A stretch of DNA of 6,795 bases. Origin: Saprospiraceae bacterium UBA6168 (GTDB taxonomy: Bacteria > Bacteroidota > Bacteroidia > Chitinophagales > Saprospiraceae). The stretch spans positions 1 through 6,795 of the forward strand of contig DIUC01000012.1 of the NCBI GenBank assembly GCA_002435785.1. Direction: 5' to 3'. The notes under the pieces are model-generated. The model ran no database searches, was not told the origin of the DNA, and saw only the letters and a list, made by a program, of their open reading frames with translations. Made by a program: the position numbers and the translations under genes. Positions within the stretch are counted from its first letter, which is position 1. Each line of letters starts with the position of its first letter. Below are positions 1 to 6,765 of the stretch, piece after piece.

Positions 1-108
1 GCATTGCAAAGTCGGGGTCGTGCGGAAGAATGGAGCGGCTTTGTCGCAAACGAAACGGTCTTCTGCGTTGGTAAAAGGAAATAAACTGATAAGTCAACAG
101 CCAATTAC

Positions 109-867
109 TCACATTTTCCGAATCCAGATATTCCGGTAGCTCACCAAATCACCGTGGTCTTGCAATTGCAGCGGGCCGTCCCCATGGGCGATGTTTTTGG
201 GTAGGCCAATATATTCACTAGTCCCCTTGATTTCCGTGTTGTTCTGAATCACCACGCCATTGTGGATGACCGTCACTCGGCCCGATACAACCTTAACGCC
301 GTCCACATTAAATCGAGGGGCCGTGTAGATGATGTCGTAGGTCTGCCACTCACCGGGAGGGCGGCAGGCATTTGCCAAGGGAATGCTTTGCTTGTAGAGG
401 GAGCCAGCCTGCCCGTTGGGGTAGGTGGTGTTGTTGAAACAATCCAGCACCTGCACCTCGTACTTGTTTTGGAGGAAGATGCCGCTGTTGCCCCGCCCTT
501 GGCCTTCGCCCTTTACCACCACAGGCGCCCGCCACTCGATATGTAGTTGGCAGTCGCCAAACACTTTTTTGGTAAAAATCCCCCCAGAATTGGGCTTCAC
601 GGTCATGGCGCCGTCCTTCACCTCCCACTGTGCGGGCAGGCCGTTTTCGTGGGTCCACTCGGCAGTGTTTGTGCCGTCAAACAGCACGATGGCATCGCTG
701 GGGGCGGATGTGCCGCTGCCGGGCGTGACGATTTTTGGGACTACCTCCCAAGCTTCGGTCAGTTTGGGGTCCCATTTTTCGGAGGCTTTCTGGTCGGCGA
801 CCTGTGCTACCAACAGCCGCTGAACGGCCAAGCAGATGAATACGATGAAGAGAAGTTCTTTTTTCAT
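109..867 (-). CDS. Secreted DUF1080 / 3-keto-disaccharide hydrolase-family protein
   Basis: A 252-residue exported protein. Residues 1-22 form a signal peptide (MKK start, hydrophobic core, VAQ cleavage region), so it should act in the periplasm or outside the cell. A 35-residue linker follows, then one DUF1080 domain from about residue 58 to the end. Visible family landmarks are LFDGTN (62-67), WEVKDG (81-86), GNSGIFL (126-132), YEVQVLD (136-142), GEWQTYDIIYTAP (172-184), GPLQLQDHG (231-239) and the closing YRNIWIR (244-250). The fold is a concanavalin-like beta sandwich; characterised relatives cleave 3-keto-glycosides, and others are only presumed to bind or cut glycans. Length is normal for a single-domain member, and the gene is intact. 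It lies 65 bases downstream of the acetoacetate-CoA ligase on the same strand and may share its transcript, although the functions do not obviously connect. No Shine-Dalgarno sequence is present; the leader is AT-rich. Family assignment is firm, substrate unknown. Confidence 0.93.
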   Translation of the reverse strand: MKKELLFIVFICLAVQRLLVAQVADQKASEKWDPKLTEAWEVVPKIVTPGSGTSAPSDAIVLFDGTNTAEWTHENGLPAQWEVKDGAMTVKPNSGGIFTKKVFGDCQLHIEWRAPVVVKGEGQGRGNSGIFLQNKYEVQVLDCFNNTTYPNGQAGSLYKQSIPLANACRPPGEWQTYDIIYTAPRFNVDGVKVVSGRVTVIHNGVVIQNNTEIKGTSEYIGLPKNIAHGDGPLQLQDHGDLVSYRNIWIRKM

Positions 868-932
868 GTTTATTATTTTTGATGAAATGTTGATTTGCGA
901 AGCAAAGAAACCAAACCACGCCCAAGTTTGGC
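868..932 (-). other. Intercistronic spacer with nested inverted repeats
   Basis: This short gap between the ligase and the DUF1080 gene holds three small inverted repeats. CCAAAC at 911-916 pairs with GTTTGG at 926-931 (9-base loop). CAAAGA at 903-908 pairs with TCTTTG at 939-944, enclosing the first and reaching over the ligase stop codon (933-935). TTTGC at 894-898 pairs with GCAAA at 902-906 around a GAA loop. The third overlaps the arm of the second, so they are alternatives. On the leftward transcript no U-run follows, so this does not look like a terminator of the ligase. A T-run follows on the plus strand (945-950), but no rightward gene precedes it. A role in mRNA processing, or origin as a degraded repetitive element, is inference only. 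Confidence 0.35.
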
Positions 933-2927
933 CTATTGTCTTTGTTTTTTGAATTTTTCAAAGAAAAAAAGGCTGTCTGGGTTGCGCATGGAATCGAGGT
1001 TGGCGGCCTTGTCCAATGGCTTGCCCATGAGGATTTTCTTCACGGGTGCTTCCATTTTCTTGCCGCTGATGGTGTAGGGGATGTCGGGGCAAACGATGAT
1101 GTCGTCCGGTACGTGCCGGGGCGAGTAGTCCGAGCGCAAGGTCTGGTTGATTTTTTTGCGGAGCGCTTCGGTCAGCGTTTCGCCCTCATTGAGCAGTACA
1201 AAAAGCGGCATGTAGTCGCCCCCTCCTTCCAGCTCGATGTTGACAATGAGGCTGTCCCTTACCTCCGTGATTTTGTCCATCGCCCGATAGATTTCTGCCG
1301 TGCCGATGCGCACCCCTTGGCGGTTAAGCGTGGCATCAGAGCGACCATAGATGATGACGCCGTCGTGCGCCGTGATTTCCACCCAATCGCCGTGCCGCCA
1401 CACATTTGGGTAAATGTCGAAGTAGCTGCTGAGGTATCGTTCATGGTTTTTATCGCCCCAAAAAAATACGGGCATGGAGGGCATGGGCTGTGTGACCACG
1501 AGTTCGCCAACACCAGCTTTTACTGGCTTTCCGGCCTCGTCCCAAGCTTCGATGGCCGCACCGAGACAGCGGCACTGGATTTCGCCGAGCCATACCGGCC
1601 CCATCGGATTGCCGCCGACCCAAGCCGTGCAGACATCCGTGCCACCTGCCATGCTACTGAGCCAGAGGTCTTTTTTTACATGTGCATAGACCCATGCGTA
1701 GGCATCCGGCGGGAGTGGCGAGCCAGTGGAGCCAATGCTGCGCAATGCACTCAAATCGTGGTTTTTGCCGGGTTCAATGCCCTGTTTCATGCAGGCACTG
1801 AGGAAGGGGGCGCTCGTTCCAAAATGCGCAATCTTGGCTTTTTCCGCCAGTTCCCAAAGTCGGTCGAGGGTGGGGTAGCCGGGGCTGCCGTCGTACAGCA
1901 CGATGGTGGCTCCCGCCAAAAGGCTGGCATTGACGAAGTTCCACATCATCCAGCCCGTGGTGCTGAACCAGAAGAACCGCTCGCCGGGGTGTACGTCATT
2001 GTGGAAATGCAGGTATTTCAGGTGTTCCAGCAGGTTGCCGCCGTGGGAGTGGGTGATGGCCTTTGGCATCCCTGTTGTGCCGCTGGAGTAGAGGATGTAC
2101 AACGGGTGGTCAAAGGGCAGTGCCTCGAAATGCAGGGGGGCATTCAGTTGGAAGGTTTCGGGCCAGGATTTGGTAATTGGTAATTGGTGATTGGTGATTG
2201 GGTGCACATCAGGTGGGCTTCCGAATTTTAGGCCACCAGGGTTTAGGTAGGGGACAATGATTAAGTGCTGAACGGTTGGCAGTTTTTCGCACAACTCGTT
2301 GATTACCTGTGTTTTGTCAAATTCCTTTCCGTTGTAGGTATAGCCATCGGCGGCGAACAAAACCTTGGGTTCGATTTGCACAAAACGGTCCACGATGCTG
2401 TTGGTTCCAAAGTCCGGTGAGCAGCTCGACCAGATGGCACCGATTGAGGCGCAAGCCAAAAACGCATAGGTGGCTTCGGGGATATTGGGCAGGTAAGCGG
2501 CCACGCAATCGCCTTTTTTTATGCCGATGCTGCGCAAATAAGCGGCCATGGAGGCAGCTTGGCTGCGCATTTCACCCCAAGAAATCTCCACCAAATCGTG
2601 GCGCTCTGAGGAAAAAACGATAGCAGGACTTTGGTTGTCAATCCCGGGTTTTTCCCTGAAAACATGTTCCGCATAATTGAGCGTAGCGCCCTCAAACCAA
2701 ACCGCTCCGGGCATTTTTCGCTCCCGCAATACCTGTTTAAAGGGACTGTGCGAAATGACCTCGAAGTATTTCCAGGCACTTTCCCAAAAATCCTCCATGT
2801 TTTCCACCGACCATTGCCAAGCATCATGGTAGTTTTGAAAATTCAAATTGTAGTTTTGTGCCAACCAGTCGAAGTAGTGGCGGAGGTGGGTGTTTTGAAC
2901 AAAATCCTTGGATGGTTGCCAAAGCAT
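933..2927 (-). CDS. Acetoacetate--CoA ligase (acetoacetyl-CoA synthetase)
   Basis: A 664-residue cytoplasmic enzyme of the ANL adenylate-forming superfamily, predicted to convert acetoacetate, ATP and CoA to acetoacetyl-CoA, AMP and diphosphate. An acetyl-CoA-synthetase-type N-terminal segment covers about residues 35-90. The phosphate-binding loop is YSSGTTGMPK (280-289). AGGTDVCTAWVGG (427-439) and GEIQCRCLG (448-456) are typical of acetoacetate rather than acetate ligases. The adenylate-binding and hinge region is YGRSDATLNRQG (527-538), with D531 the hinge candidate. The C-terminal catalytic lysine is in SGKK (621-624), probably K623. All core motifs are present and length fits the family (about 650). 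The start at 2927 gives the usual LWQPS opening; no Shine-Dalgarno sequence precedes it. The oddity is residues 243-252, encoded by a 7-base tandem repeat in a variable linker before the ATP loop. It may serve ketone-body, leucine-derived or polyhydroxybutyrate carbon use. It is the first gene of a possible leftward pair and divergent from the metallophosphatase gene. Confidence 0.95.
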   Translation of the reverse strand: MLWQPSKDFVQNTHLRHYFDWLAQNYNLNFQNYHDAWQWSVENMEDFWESAWKYFEVISHSPFKQVLRERKMPGAVWFEGATLNYAEHVFREKPGIDNQSPAIVFSSERHDLVEISWGEMRSQAASMAAYLRSIGIKKGDCVAAYLPNIPEATYAFLACASIGAIWSSCSPDFGTNSIVDRFVQIEPKVLFAADGYTYNGKEFDKTQVINELCEKLPTVQHLIIVPYLNPGGLKFGSPPDVHPITNHQLPITKSWPETFQLNAPLHFEALPFDHPLYILYSSGTTGMPKAITHSHGGNLLEHLKYLHFHNDVHPGERFFWFSTTGWMMWNFVNASLLAGATIVLYDGSPGYPTLDRLWELAEKAKIAHFGTSAPFLSACMKQGIEPGKNHDLSALRSIGSTGSPLPPDAYAWVYAHVKKDLWLSSMAGGTDVCTAWVGGNPMGPVWLGEIQCRCLGAAIEAWDEAGKPVKAGVGELVVTQPMPSMPVFFWGDKNHERYLSSYFDIYPNVWRHGDWVEITAHDGVIIYGRSDATLNRQGVRIGTAEIYRAMDKITEVRDSLIVNIELEGGGDYMPLFVLLNEGETLTEALRKKINQTLRSDYSPRHVPDDIIVCPDIPYTISGKKMEAPVKKILMGKPLDKAANLDSMRNPDSLFFFEKFKKQRQ
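2172..2199. repeat. Heptamer tandem repeat (4 x GGTRATT) inside the ligase gene
   Basis: Four contiguous 7-base units: GGTAATT at 2172-2178 and 2179-2185, then GGTGATT at 2186-2192 and 2193-2199. A degenerate GGGTG follows. Since 7 is not a multiple of 3, the units are read in shifting frames and give residues 243-252 of the ligase (PITNHQLPIT, minus strand). The gene stays in frame. Similar strings occur as intergenic short tandem repeats in some bacteria; the family link here is from memory and inference. Confidence 0.85.
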
Positions 2928-2960
2928 TTATTGAGGAAGTTATTGAGTTAATGAGTTGTT
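2928..2960. repeat. Imperfect octamer repeat abutting the ligase start codon
   Basis: TTATTGAG at 2928-2935 and again at 2940-2947, separated by GAAG, is followed directly by TTAATGAG at 2948-2955 and then a decayed unit starting TTG. The array touches the ligase start codon, so it makes up the whole proximal 5' leader of that mRNA, where a ribosome binding site would be. It is short and imperfect, so chance is not excluded. Confidence 0.55.
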
Positions 2961-3037
2961 CTGCGAAAAGTATCCGCCGACGGCGAAAGGTAAAATTAGA
3001 AATTCTATCTGTTTTGAATTTATCAAATGATTTATCC
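2928..3037. promoter_or_regulatory. Divergent intergenic region, presumed promoters for both transcripts
   Basis: This is the only spacer from which both the ligase (leftward) and the metallophosphatase (rightward) could be transcribed, so promoters for both are expected here by position. I searched for the Bacteroidota pattern (TTG, then about 17-23 bases, then TAnnTTTG) and found only weak matches. The closest on the minus strand reads TAATTTTA (plus-strand 2991-2998), and its upstream TTG is at 25 bases, which is too far. No Shine-Dalgarno sequence precedes either start. The ligase-proximal 33 bases are an octamer-like repeat. Confidence 0.4.
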
Positions 3038-4654
3038 ATGAAAAACAACTTGACAAGATTTAGGAAGGGTCTTGTGGCCACCATCATGGTGGGCGGGGTG
3101 CTGCTCACCTTTTCCGCTTGCGCAACATTGCTGGGTGGCCTTGGCGGCACCGACCAAACGTACCCCGACCCCTATCCCGGAGAGGGCGATTTTACGCCGA
3201 TTAGCTTCACCATCCTCCAGCTCAATGATGTGTATGAAATCGCCCCGCTTGAAAAAGGGACGGTGGGCGGCATGGCAAGGGTGGCCACGCTGCGCAACCA
3301 ACTTTTGGACGAAAACTACAACCTGATGACCGTGGTGGCGGGCGACTTCCTCAGCCCCTCGCTGCTCGGCACCATGAAGCACGAGGGCAAATCCATCAAG
3401 GGCCGGCAGATGGTGGAGGTGATGAACGCCCTGGGGGTGGGGTTGGTGGCCTTCGGCAACCATGAGTTCGACGTAAAGGAAGCGGAACTCCAGGAACGCA
3501 TGAACGAGTCTTATTTCGATTGGCTTGGCACCAATGTTCTGCACAAAACAGGCAATAAAATCGAGCCTTTTTTCAAGGAGAGCTACGACTTCAAGTATTT
3601 CGCACCGGAGACTTTCGTCTGGGAAATGGAGAACTACATGGGTGGCAAGCCACTCCGGGTGGGCTTTTACAGCGCTTGCATCAACTCCAATGAGCAACCG
3701 TGGGTCTATTATGAAGACCCCTACGCCGAGGCGACAAAAGCATACTTAGAGTTGGTACAGAACTGCAACATCATCATCGGCCTGACCCACCTTGAACTGG
3801 AACAGGACATGAAATTGGCGGCGCTCTTGCCAAAAACCTCGCTCATCATGGGCGGCCACGAGCACGAGAACAGCTTGGATTCCATCGGCAACGTCGTCAT
3901 TGCGAAAGCGGATGCCAATGCCAAGTCCGTTTGGGTGCATCGCTTTACTTATTACCCCGACCTAAAAATGACGGAATTGGCTTCCGAGCTGGTGCCCATC
4001 ACCGACGCTATTCCCGTTGACCCTTTGGTGGACGAAATCGTGCAACGCTGGCAGTCCATCCTCACCCAGCAGCTTTCGACCATCGTGGACGACCCAGGCG
4101 AAGTGATTTTCCACGCTAAAACGCCCCTCGACGGTTTTGAGAAATCCGTTCGGACCAAACAGACCAACCTTGGCGGCATCATCGCCGCAGGGATGGCAGG
4201 AGCAGCCAAAAAGCCAGTGGATGCTGCGTTTTTCAATGGTGGCTCCATCCGTCTGGACGACCAACTGAGTGGGGAGGTGACGGCGGTGGACGTGTTTCGG
4301 GCCTTGCCGTTTGGGGGCAGCCTATACGAGGTGGAACTGAAGGGCAGCGTTCTGAAAAAGGCACTTGACGCCGGGATGGAGAACACGGGACTGGGCGGTT
4401 ATTTGCAGTGGCACAACATTGATTACGCTCCCGCCACCAAGTCTTGGAGAGTAGGGGGCAAGCCGCTGAACGAGGCCAAAACCTATCGGGTGGTCGTGTC
4501 GCAGTACGTGTTTGAAGGCAAAGAGTCCCGCCTCGATTTTTTCAACCAGAAGAACTTCATCAGTTGGGAAACGGCGAAAGAGGGCGATGGCAAGGACTTG
4601 CGCAGCGACATCCGGAAGGCGGTGGTGGCGCAGATGAAAAAAGATCGAAATTGA
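3038..4654 (+). CDS. UshA/5'-nucleotidase-family metallophosphatase lipoprotein
   Basis: A 538-residue envelope phosphoesterase. The start at 3038 is chosen because it begins a lipoprotein signal (MKNN, basic stretch, hydrophobic core, FSAC with lipidated C28); an upstream in-frame ATG at 2858 lies inside the divergent ligase gene. No acidic surface-export signal follows C28, so a periplasm-facing anchor is likely. The N-terminal calcineurin-like domain (about 56-320) has ND-VYE (63-67), AGDFLSPS (101-108), GNHEFD (140-145), the LTH histidine H251 and GGHEH (272-276). The C-terminal 5'-nucleotidase domain (about 335-530) has NGGSIR (400-405) and LPFGG (423-427). Relatives hydrolyse nucleotides, UDP-sugars or other phosphoesters. 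Compared with UshA, the first metal-ligand histidine is Y66, the late Gln ligand is H276, and the GGDGY loop is not recognisable, so nucleotide specificity should not be assumed. It is followed after 77 bases by the 677-residue gene, with no terminator seen between them. Confidence 0.9.
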   Translation: MKNNLTRFRKGLVATIMVGGVLLTFSACATLLGGLGGTDQTYPDPYPGEGDFTPISFTILQLNDVYEIAPLEKGTVGGMARVATLRNQLLDENYNLMTVVAGDFLSPSLLGTMKHEGKSIKGRQMVEVMNALGVGLVAFGNHEFDVKEAELQERMNESYFDWLGTNVLHKTGNKIEPFFKESYDFKYFAPETFVWEMENYMGGKPLRVGFYSACINSNEQPWVYYEDPYAEATKAYLELVQNCNIIIGLTHLELEQDMKLAALLPKTSLIMGGHEHENSLDSIGNVVIAKADANAKSVWVHRFTYYPDLKMTELASELVPITDAIPVDPLVDEIVQRWQSILTQQLSTIVDDPGEVIFHAKTPLDGFEKSVRTKQTNLGGIIAAGMAGAAKKPVDAAFFNGGSIRLDDQLSGEVTAVDVFRALPFGGSLYEVELKGSVLKKALDAGMENTGLGGYLQWHNIDYAPATKSWRVGGKPLNEAKTYRVVVSQYVFEGKESRLDFFNQKNFISWETAKEGDGKDLRSDIRKAVVAQMKKDRN

Positions 4655-4731
4655 ATTTTTGGGCAGAAACTGATTTGATAAATTGCTGAACAAAAACGAT
4701 GTAATCAATCATCCTACAAAATCTTTTTCCA

Positions 4732-6765
4732 ATGAAAACCTTTACCATTGCTGCATTCTTTTTGTTACTCTCCAATCTTTCATTGGCACAAAACGCTTGG
4801 CAAGATGCCATCAAACTAAACGAGTTTTTCGAGTTTGACTCCGTGCGGTTTCGGGCAGAGATTGACAACTCAACAGAAGTGGACGAGGAGGCCATCATGG
4901 CGATTGTTTCCCGCTACTGCTTGCAAGCGGTGTCGCCGGATGGGGAGGATTACCGTGTTAACCTGTCAACTTGTTTTGAGGGAAACCCCTTTATTTCCTT
5001 GCGGCAATATGCCCAATCGGACTTCAGCAACCGGCTGCCACGGCTTCTCAAATCCGATGGTCCGACGGAACAGCAGGGTAGCGCAGGCGGGGGCCTCTCC
5101 GGTGGTAGCTTGATTACCAACCTCGCCGATGGGCTGGCGATTTTTTTGGTGAGGAGAACCAAAGAGGAATTGAACGCCGCTTTTTTTGACGGGCTTCGCA
5201 AAGCGATGGAAAAAGAGCCGACCTACCAAGCCTTGTTCCCGGCGACGTATGACCTGCTGTACATCATCGGCACCGAAATCTACAATTACAAAGCCTATAT
5301 CGAAACGCTCCGGGAGGGCTTCATCAACGACCTCAAGGTGCTGCCTATGAACGTGCAGCAGTACTCGGCGAACAGCCATTTCATCAAGAAACCGGAATAC
5401 CGCATCGCACTCGAAGACCTGATGGGCACCTCCCAAATGATTTTTGATGGCACGGCGCCGTTGGACATCCTCGGCTTTTTGGCCACTTCGGCGGCCATGC
5501 AGGACTCGCTCCGCTGGGGCGACATTGCGCAGCCAAAAACCCGCCAAGCCATGCAGGACGTGGCCATCAGCCTCCGCAGCCTCCAACTCCTGGCCACTTC
5601 TTTGACCGCTGCCAACGGCGACTGGGTCAGCCCCGAACAAGTGAGTGCGCAAATGCGGGACCTGTCGCATGTTTACCTTTACCTCGGCTTGCTTTGGCAA
5701 CAGGGAAAGGGGCTTCGGTTCAGCAATGGCGCTGATTTTCGGGGTTCATTGGGCAAGCTGGAGAAGATGACGCAGACGCCCATTTCACTTCGCAATTTTT
5801 TGGTTTCGCTGGCGCAAACGGGCAAACAGTTGAATGCCAGTTACAAGGTTTTGATATCAAAGGCCGATACTGCTTCCAGCCTCAACGAGGAGTATTGGCG
5901 CTTTGCCGGGCATTTTTTCAATTTTTTGGAGCAGACGAGCAGCTTCCGCCAGCAGGTCATTTTGCCCAACTGGAAAGTCGTGGCTGGAAAGCAAGAGGCA
6001 CAGCCAACGGGTGTCGAGTCCGTTGCCCAGACCGATACTTTGGAGCGCAAGGTCTTTACCGTTTTACGTCAAATTTTTGATTTGGAGTTCAACGTGCGGC
6101 AGGAGCGGTACACCTTGGCCGTGGCCAATTTGACCCGCTTTTTGAGCGAGGTGCTTCTCCACGAGGATTTCAAGTACAAGCAAAAATTCCTCAAGCACGT
6201 GAACTTCATGGCGAATGTGGCGGAGGCACGGGATTCGAGGGAGGTGGCTGCTGCCATTGAGCTTTTCGCCCTGCCGCCGGGCAGTTCGAGGATGAAAAAG
6301 CAATCGGAGTGGAGCGTTTCGCTGAACTCCTACGGCGGGCTGGCTTATGGCTTGGAGTACGACATGAACGCTGAGGTGAACGCAGCAATATCGGACAAGG
6401 ACGTGCTTTCCACCTATGCCCCGCTGGGCATTGACCTCAACTATGGTATGGGAAATGCGGGCAGCCTGAGCTTTTATGCGCAGGTAATTGATGTGGGGGC
6501 CATTTTCGCCTACCGTTTCAGCAACCAAACTTCGCAGATACCTGAACTAAAATTCCAAAACATCGTGGCCCCTGGCGGCTACCTCATCTATGGTTTTGGC
6601 AATAACATTCCCGTTTCGTTCGGCGTGGGTGCGCAGCTTGGCCCCAATTTGCGCAAGATTGACGATAGCCTTGGCCTTGACGTCACCACCACTAATGCAT
6701 GGCGTTTGGGGGCAATCTTGTCGGTGGACATTCCCATCACGCATTTTTTCACGAGGGAGAATTAG
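4732..6765 (+). CDS. Exported protein of unknown function, helical N-terminal part and beta-rich C-terminus
   Basis: A 677-residue protein that I do not recognise. Residues 1-20 form a clear signal peptide (MKT, hydrophobic core, SLAQ before N21), with no lipobox. Two cysteines lie in the next segment (C63, C81) and could form a disulfide. A Gly/Ser-rich loop (115-126) leads into a long, mainly helical region to about 515, including ADGLAIFLVRRTKEELNAAF (132-151). A linker with ALPPGSSR (513-520) precedes a beta-rich segment (about 526-672) of alternating polar/hydrophobic stretches with many Gly, Tyr and Phe, such as LGIDLNYGMG, LSFYAQVIDVGAIFAYRF and FGVGAQLG. That pattern would suit roughly eight strands of a small outer-membrane barrel, but the protein ends HFFTREN rather than on an aromatic residue. 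Location is therefore periplasmic or outer membrane. No catalytic motif was seen. The stop codon overlaps the start of an octamer repeat. Possibly co-transcribed with the preceding metallophosphatase gene; no functional link is shown. Confidence 0.85.
   Translation: MKTFTIAAFFLLLSNLSLAQNAWQDAIKLNEFFEFDSVRFRAEIDNSTEVDEEAIMAIVSRYCLQAVSPDGEDYRVNLSTCFEGNPFISLRQYAQSDFSNRLPRLLKSDGPTEQQGSAGGGLSGGSLITNLADGLAIFLVRRTKEELNAAFFDGLRKAMEKEPTYQALFPATYDLLYIIGTEIYNYKAYIETLREGFINDLKVLPMNVQQYSANSHFIKKPEYRIALEDLMGTSQMIFDGTAPLDILGFLATSAAMQDSLRWGDIAQPKTRQAMQDVAISLRSLQLLATSLTAANGDWVSPEQVSAQMRDLSHVYLYLGLLWQQGKGLRFSNGADFRGSLGKLEKMTQTPISLRNFLVSLAQTGKQLNASYKVLISKADTASSLNEEYWRFAGHFFNFLEQTSSFRQQVILPNWKVVAGKQEAQPTGVESVAQTDTLERKVFTVLRQIFDLEFNVRQERYTLAVANLTRFLSEVLLHEDFKYKQKFLKHVNFMANVAEARDSREVAAAIELFALPPGSSRMKKQSEWSVSLNSYGGLAYGLEYDMNAEVNAAISDKDVLSTYAPLGIDLNYGMGNAGSLSFYAQVIDVGAIFAYRFSNQTSQIPELKFQNIVAPGGYLIYGFGNNIPVSFGVGAQLGPNLRKIDDSLGLDVTTTNAWRLGAILSVDIPITHFFTREN

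Noticed and set aside
1..108. Possible 3' end of a rightward gene (frame open from 1, stop at 82-84) or other short frames here
   Set aside because: Several frames on both strands are open over this short stretch and none gives a recognisable protein end, so no coding call can be supported. No hairpin terminator for the DUF1080 gene was seen either.
936..2183. A 415-codon open frame on the plus strand opposite the acetoacetate-CoA ligase
   Set aside because: It lies wholly antisense to a gene with complete family motifs, its translation shows no recognisable domain, and long shadow frames are common opposite GC-rich codon-biased genes.
109..2927. The ligase plus DUF1080 pair as a dedicated metabolic operon
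   Set aside because: The two share strand and a short gap, but one is cytoplasmic acyl-CoA chemistry and the other a secreted sugar-active family; without conserved neighbourhood data a joint function is not supported.
2858..3037. A 60-residue N-terminal extension of the metallophosphatase starting at 2858
   Set aside because: It would overlap the start of the divergent ligase gene by 70 bases and would bury the lipoprotein signal that begins cleanly at 3038.
4659..4686. A possible promoter before the 677-residue gene (TTG at 4659-4661, 17 bases, TAAATTGC at 4679-4686)
   Set aside because: It matches only six of eight positions of the spaced -7 pattern in an AT-rich gap, which is within what chance gives; co-transcription with the upstream gene is as likely.
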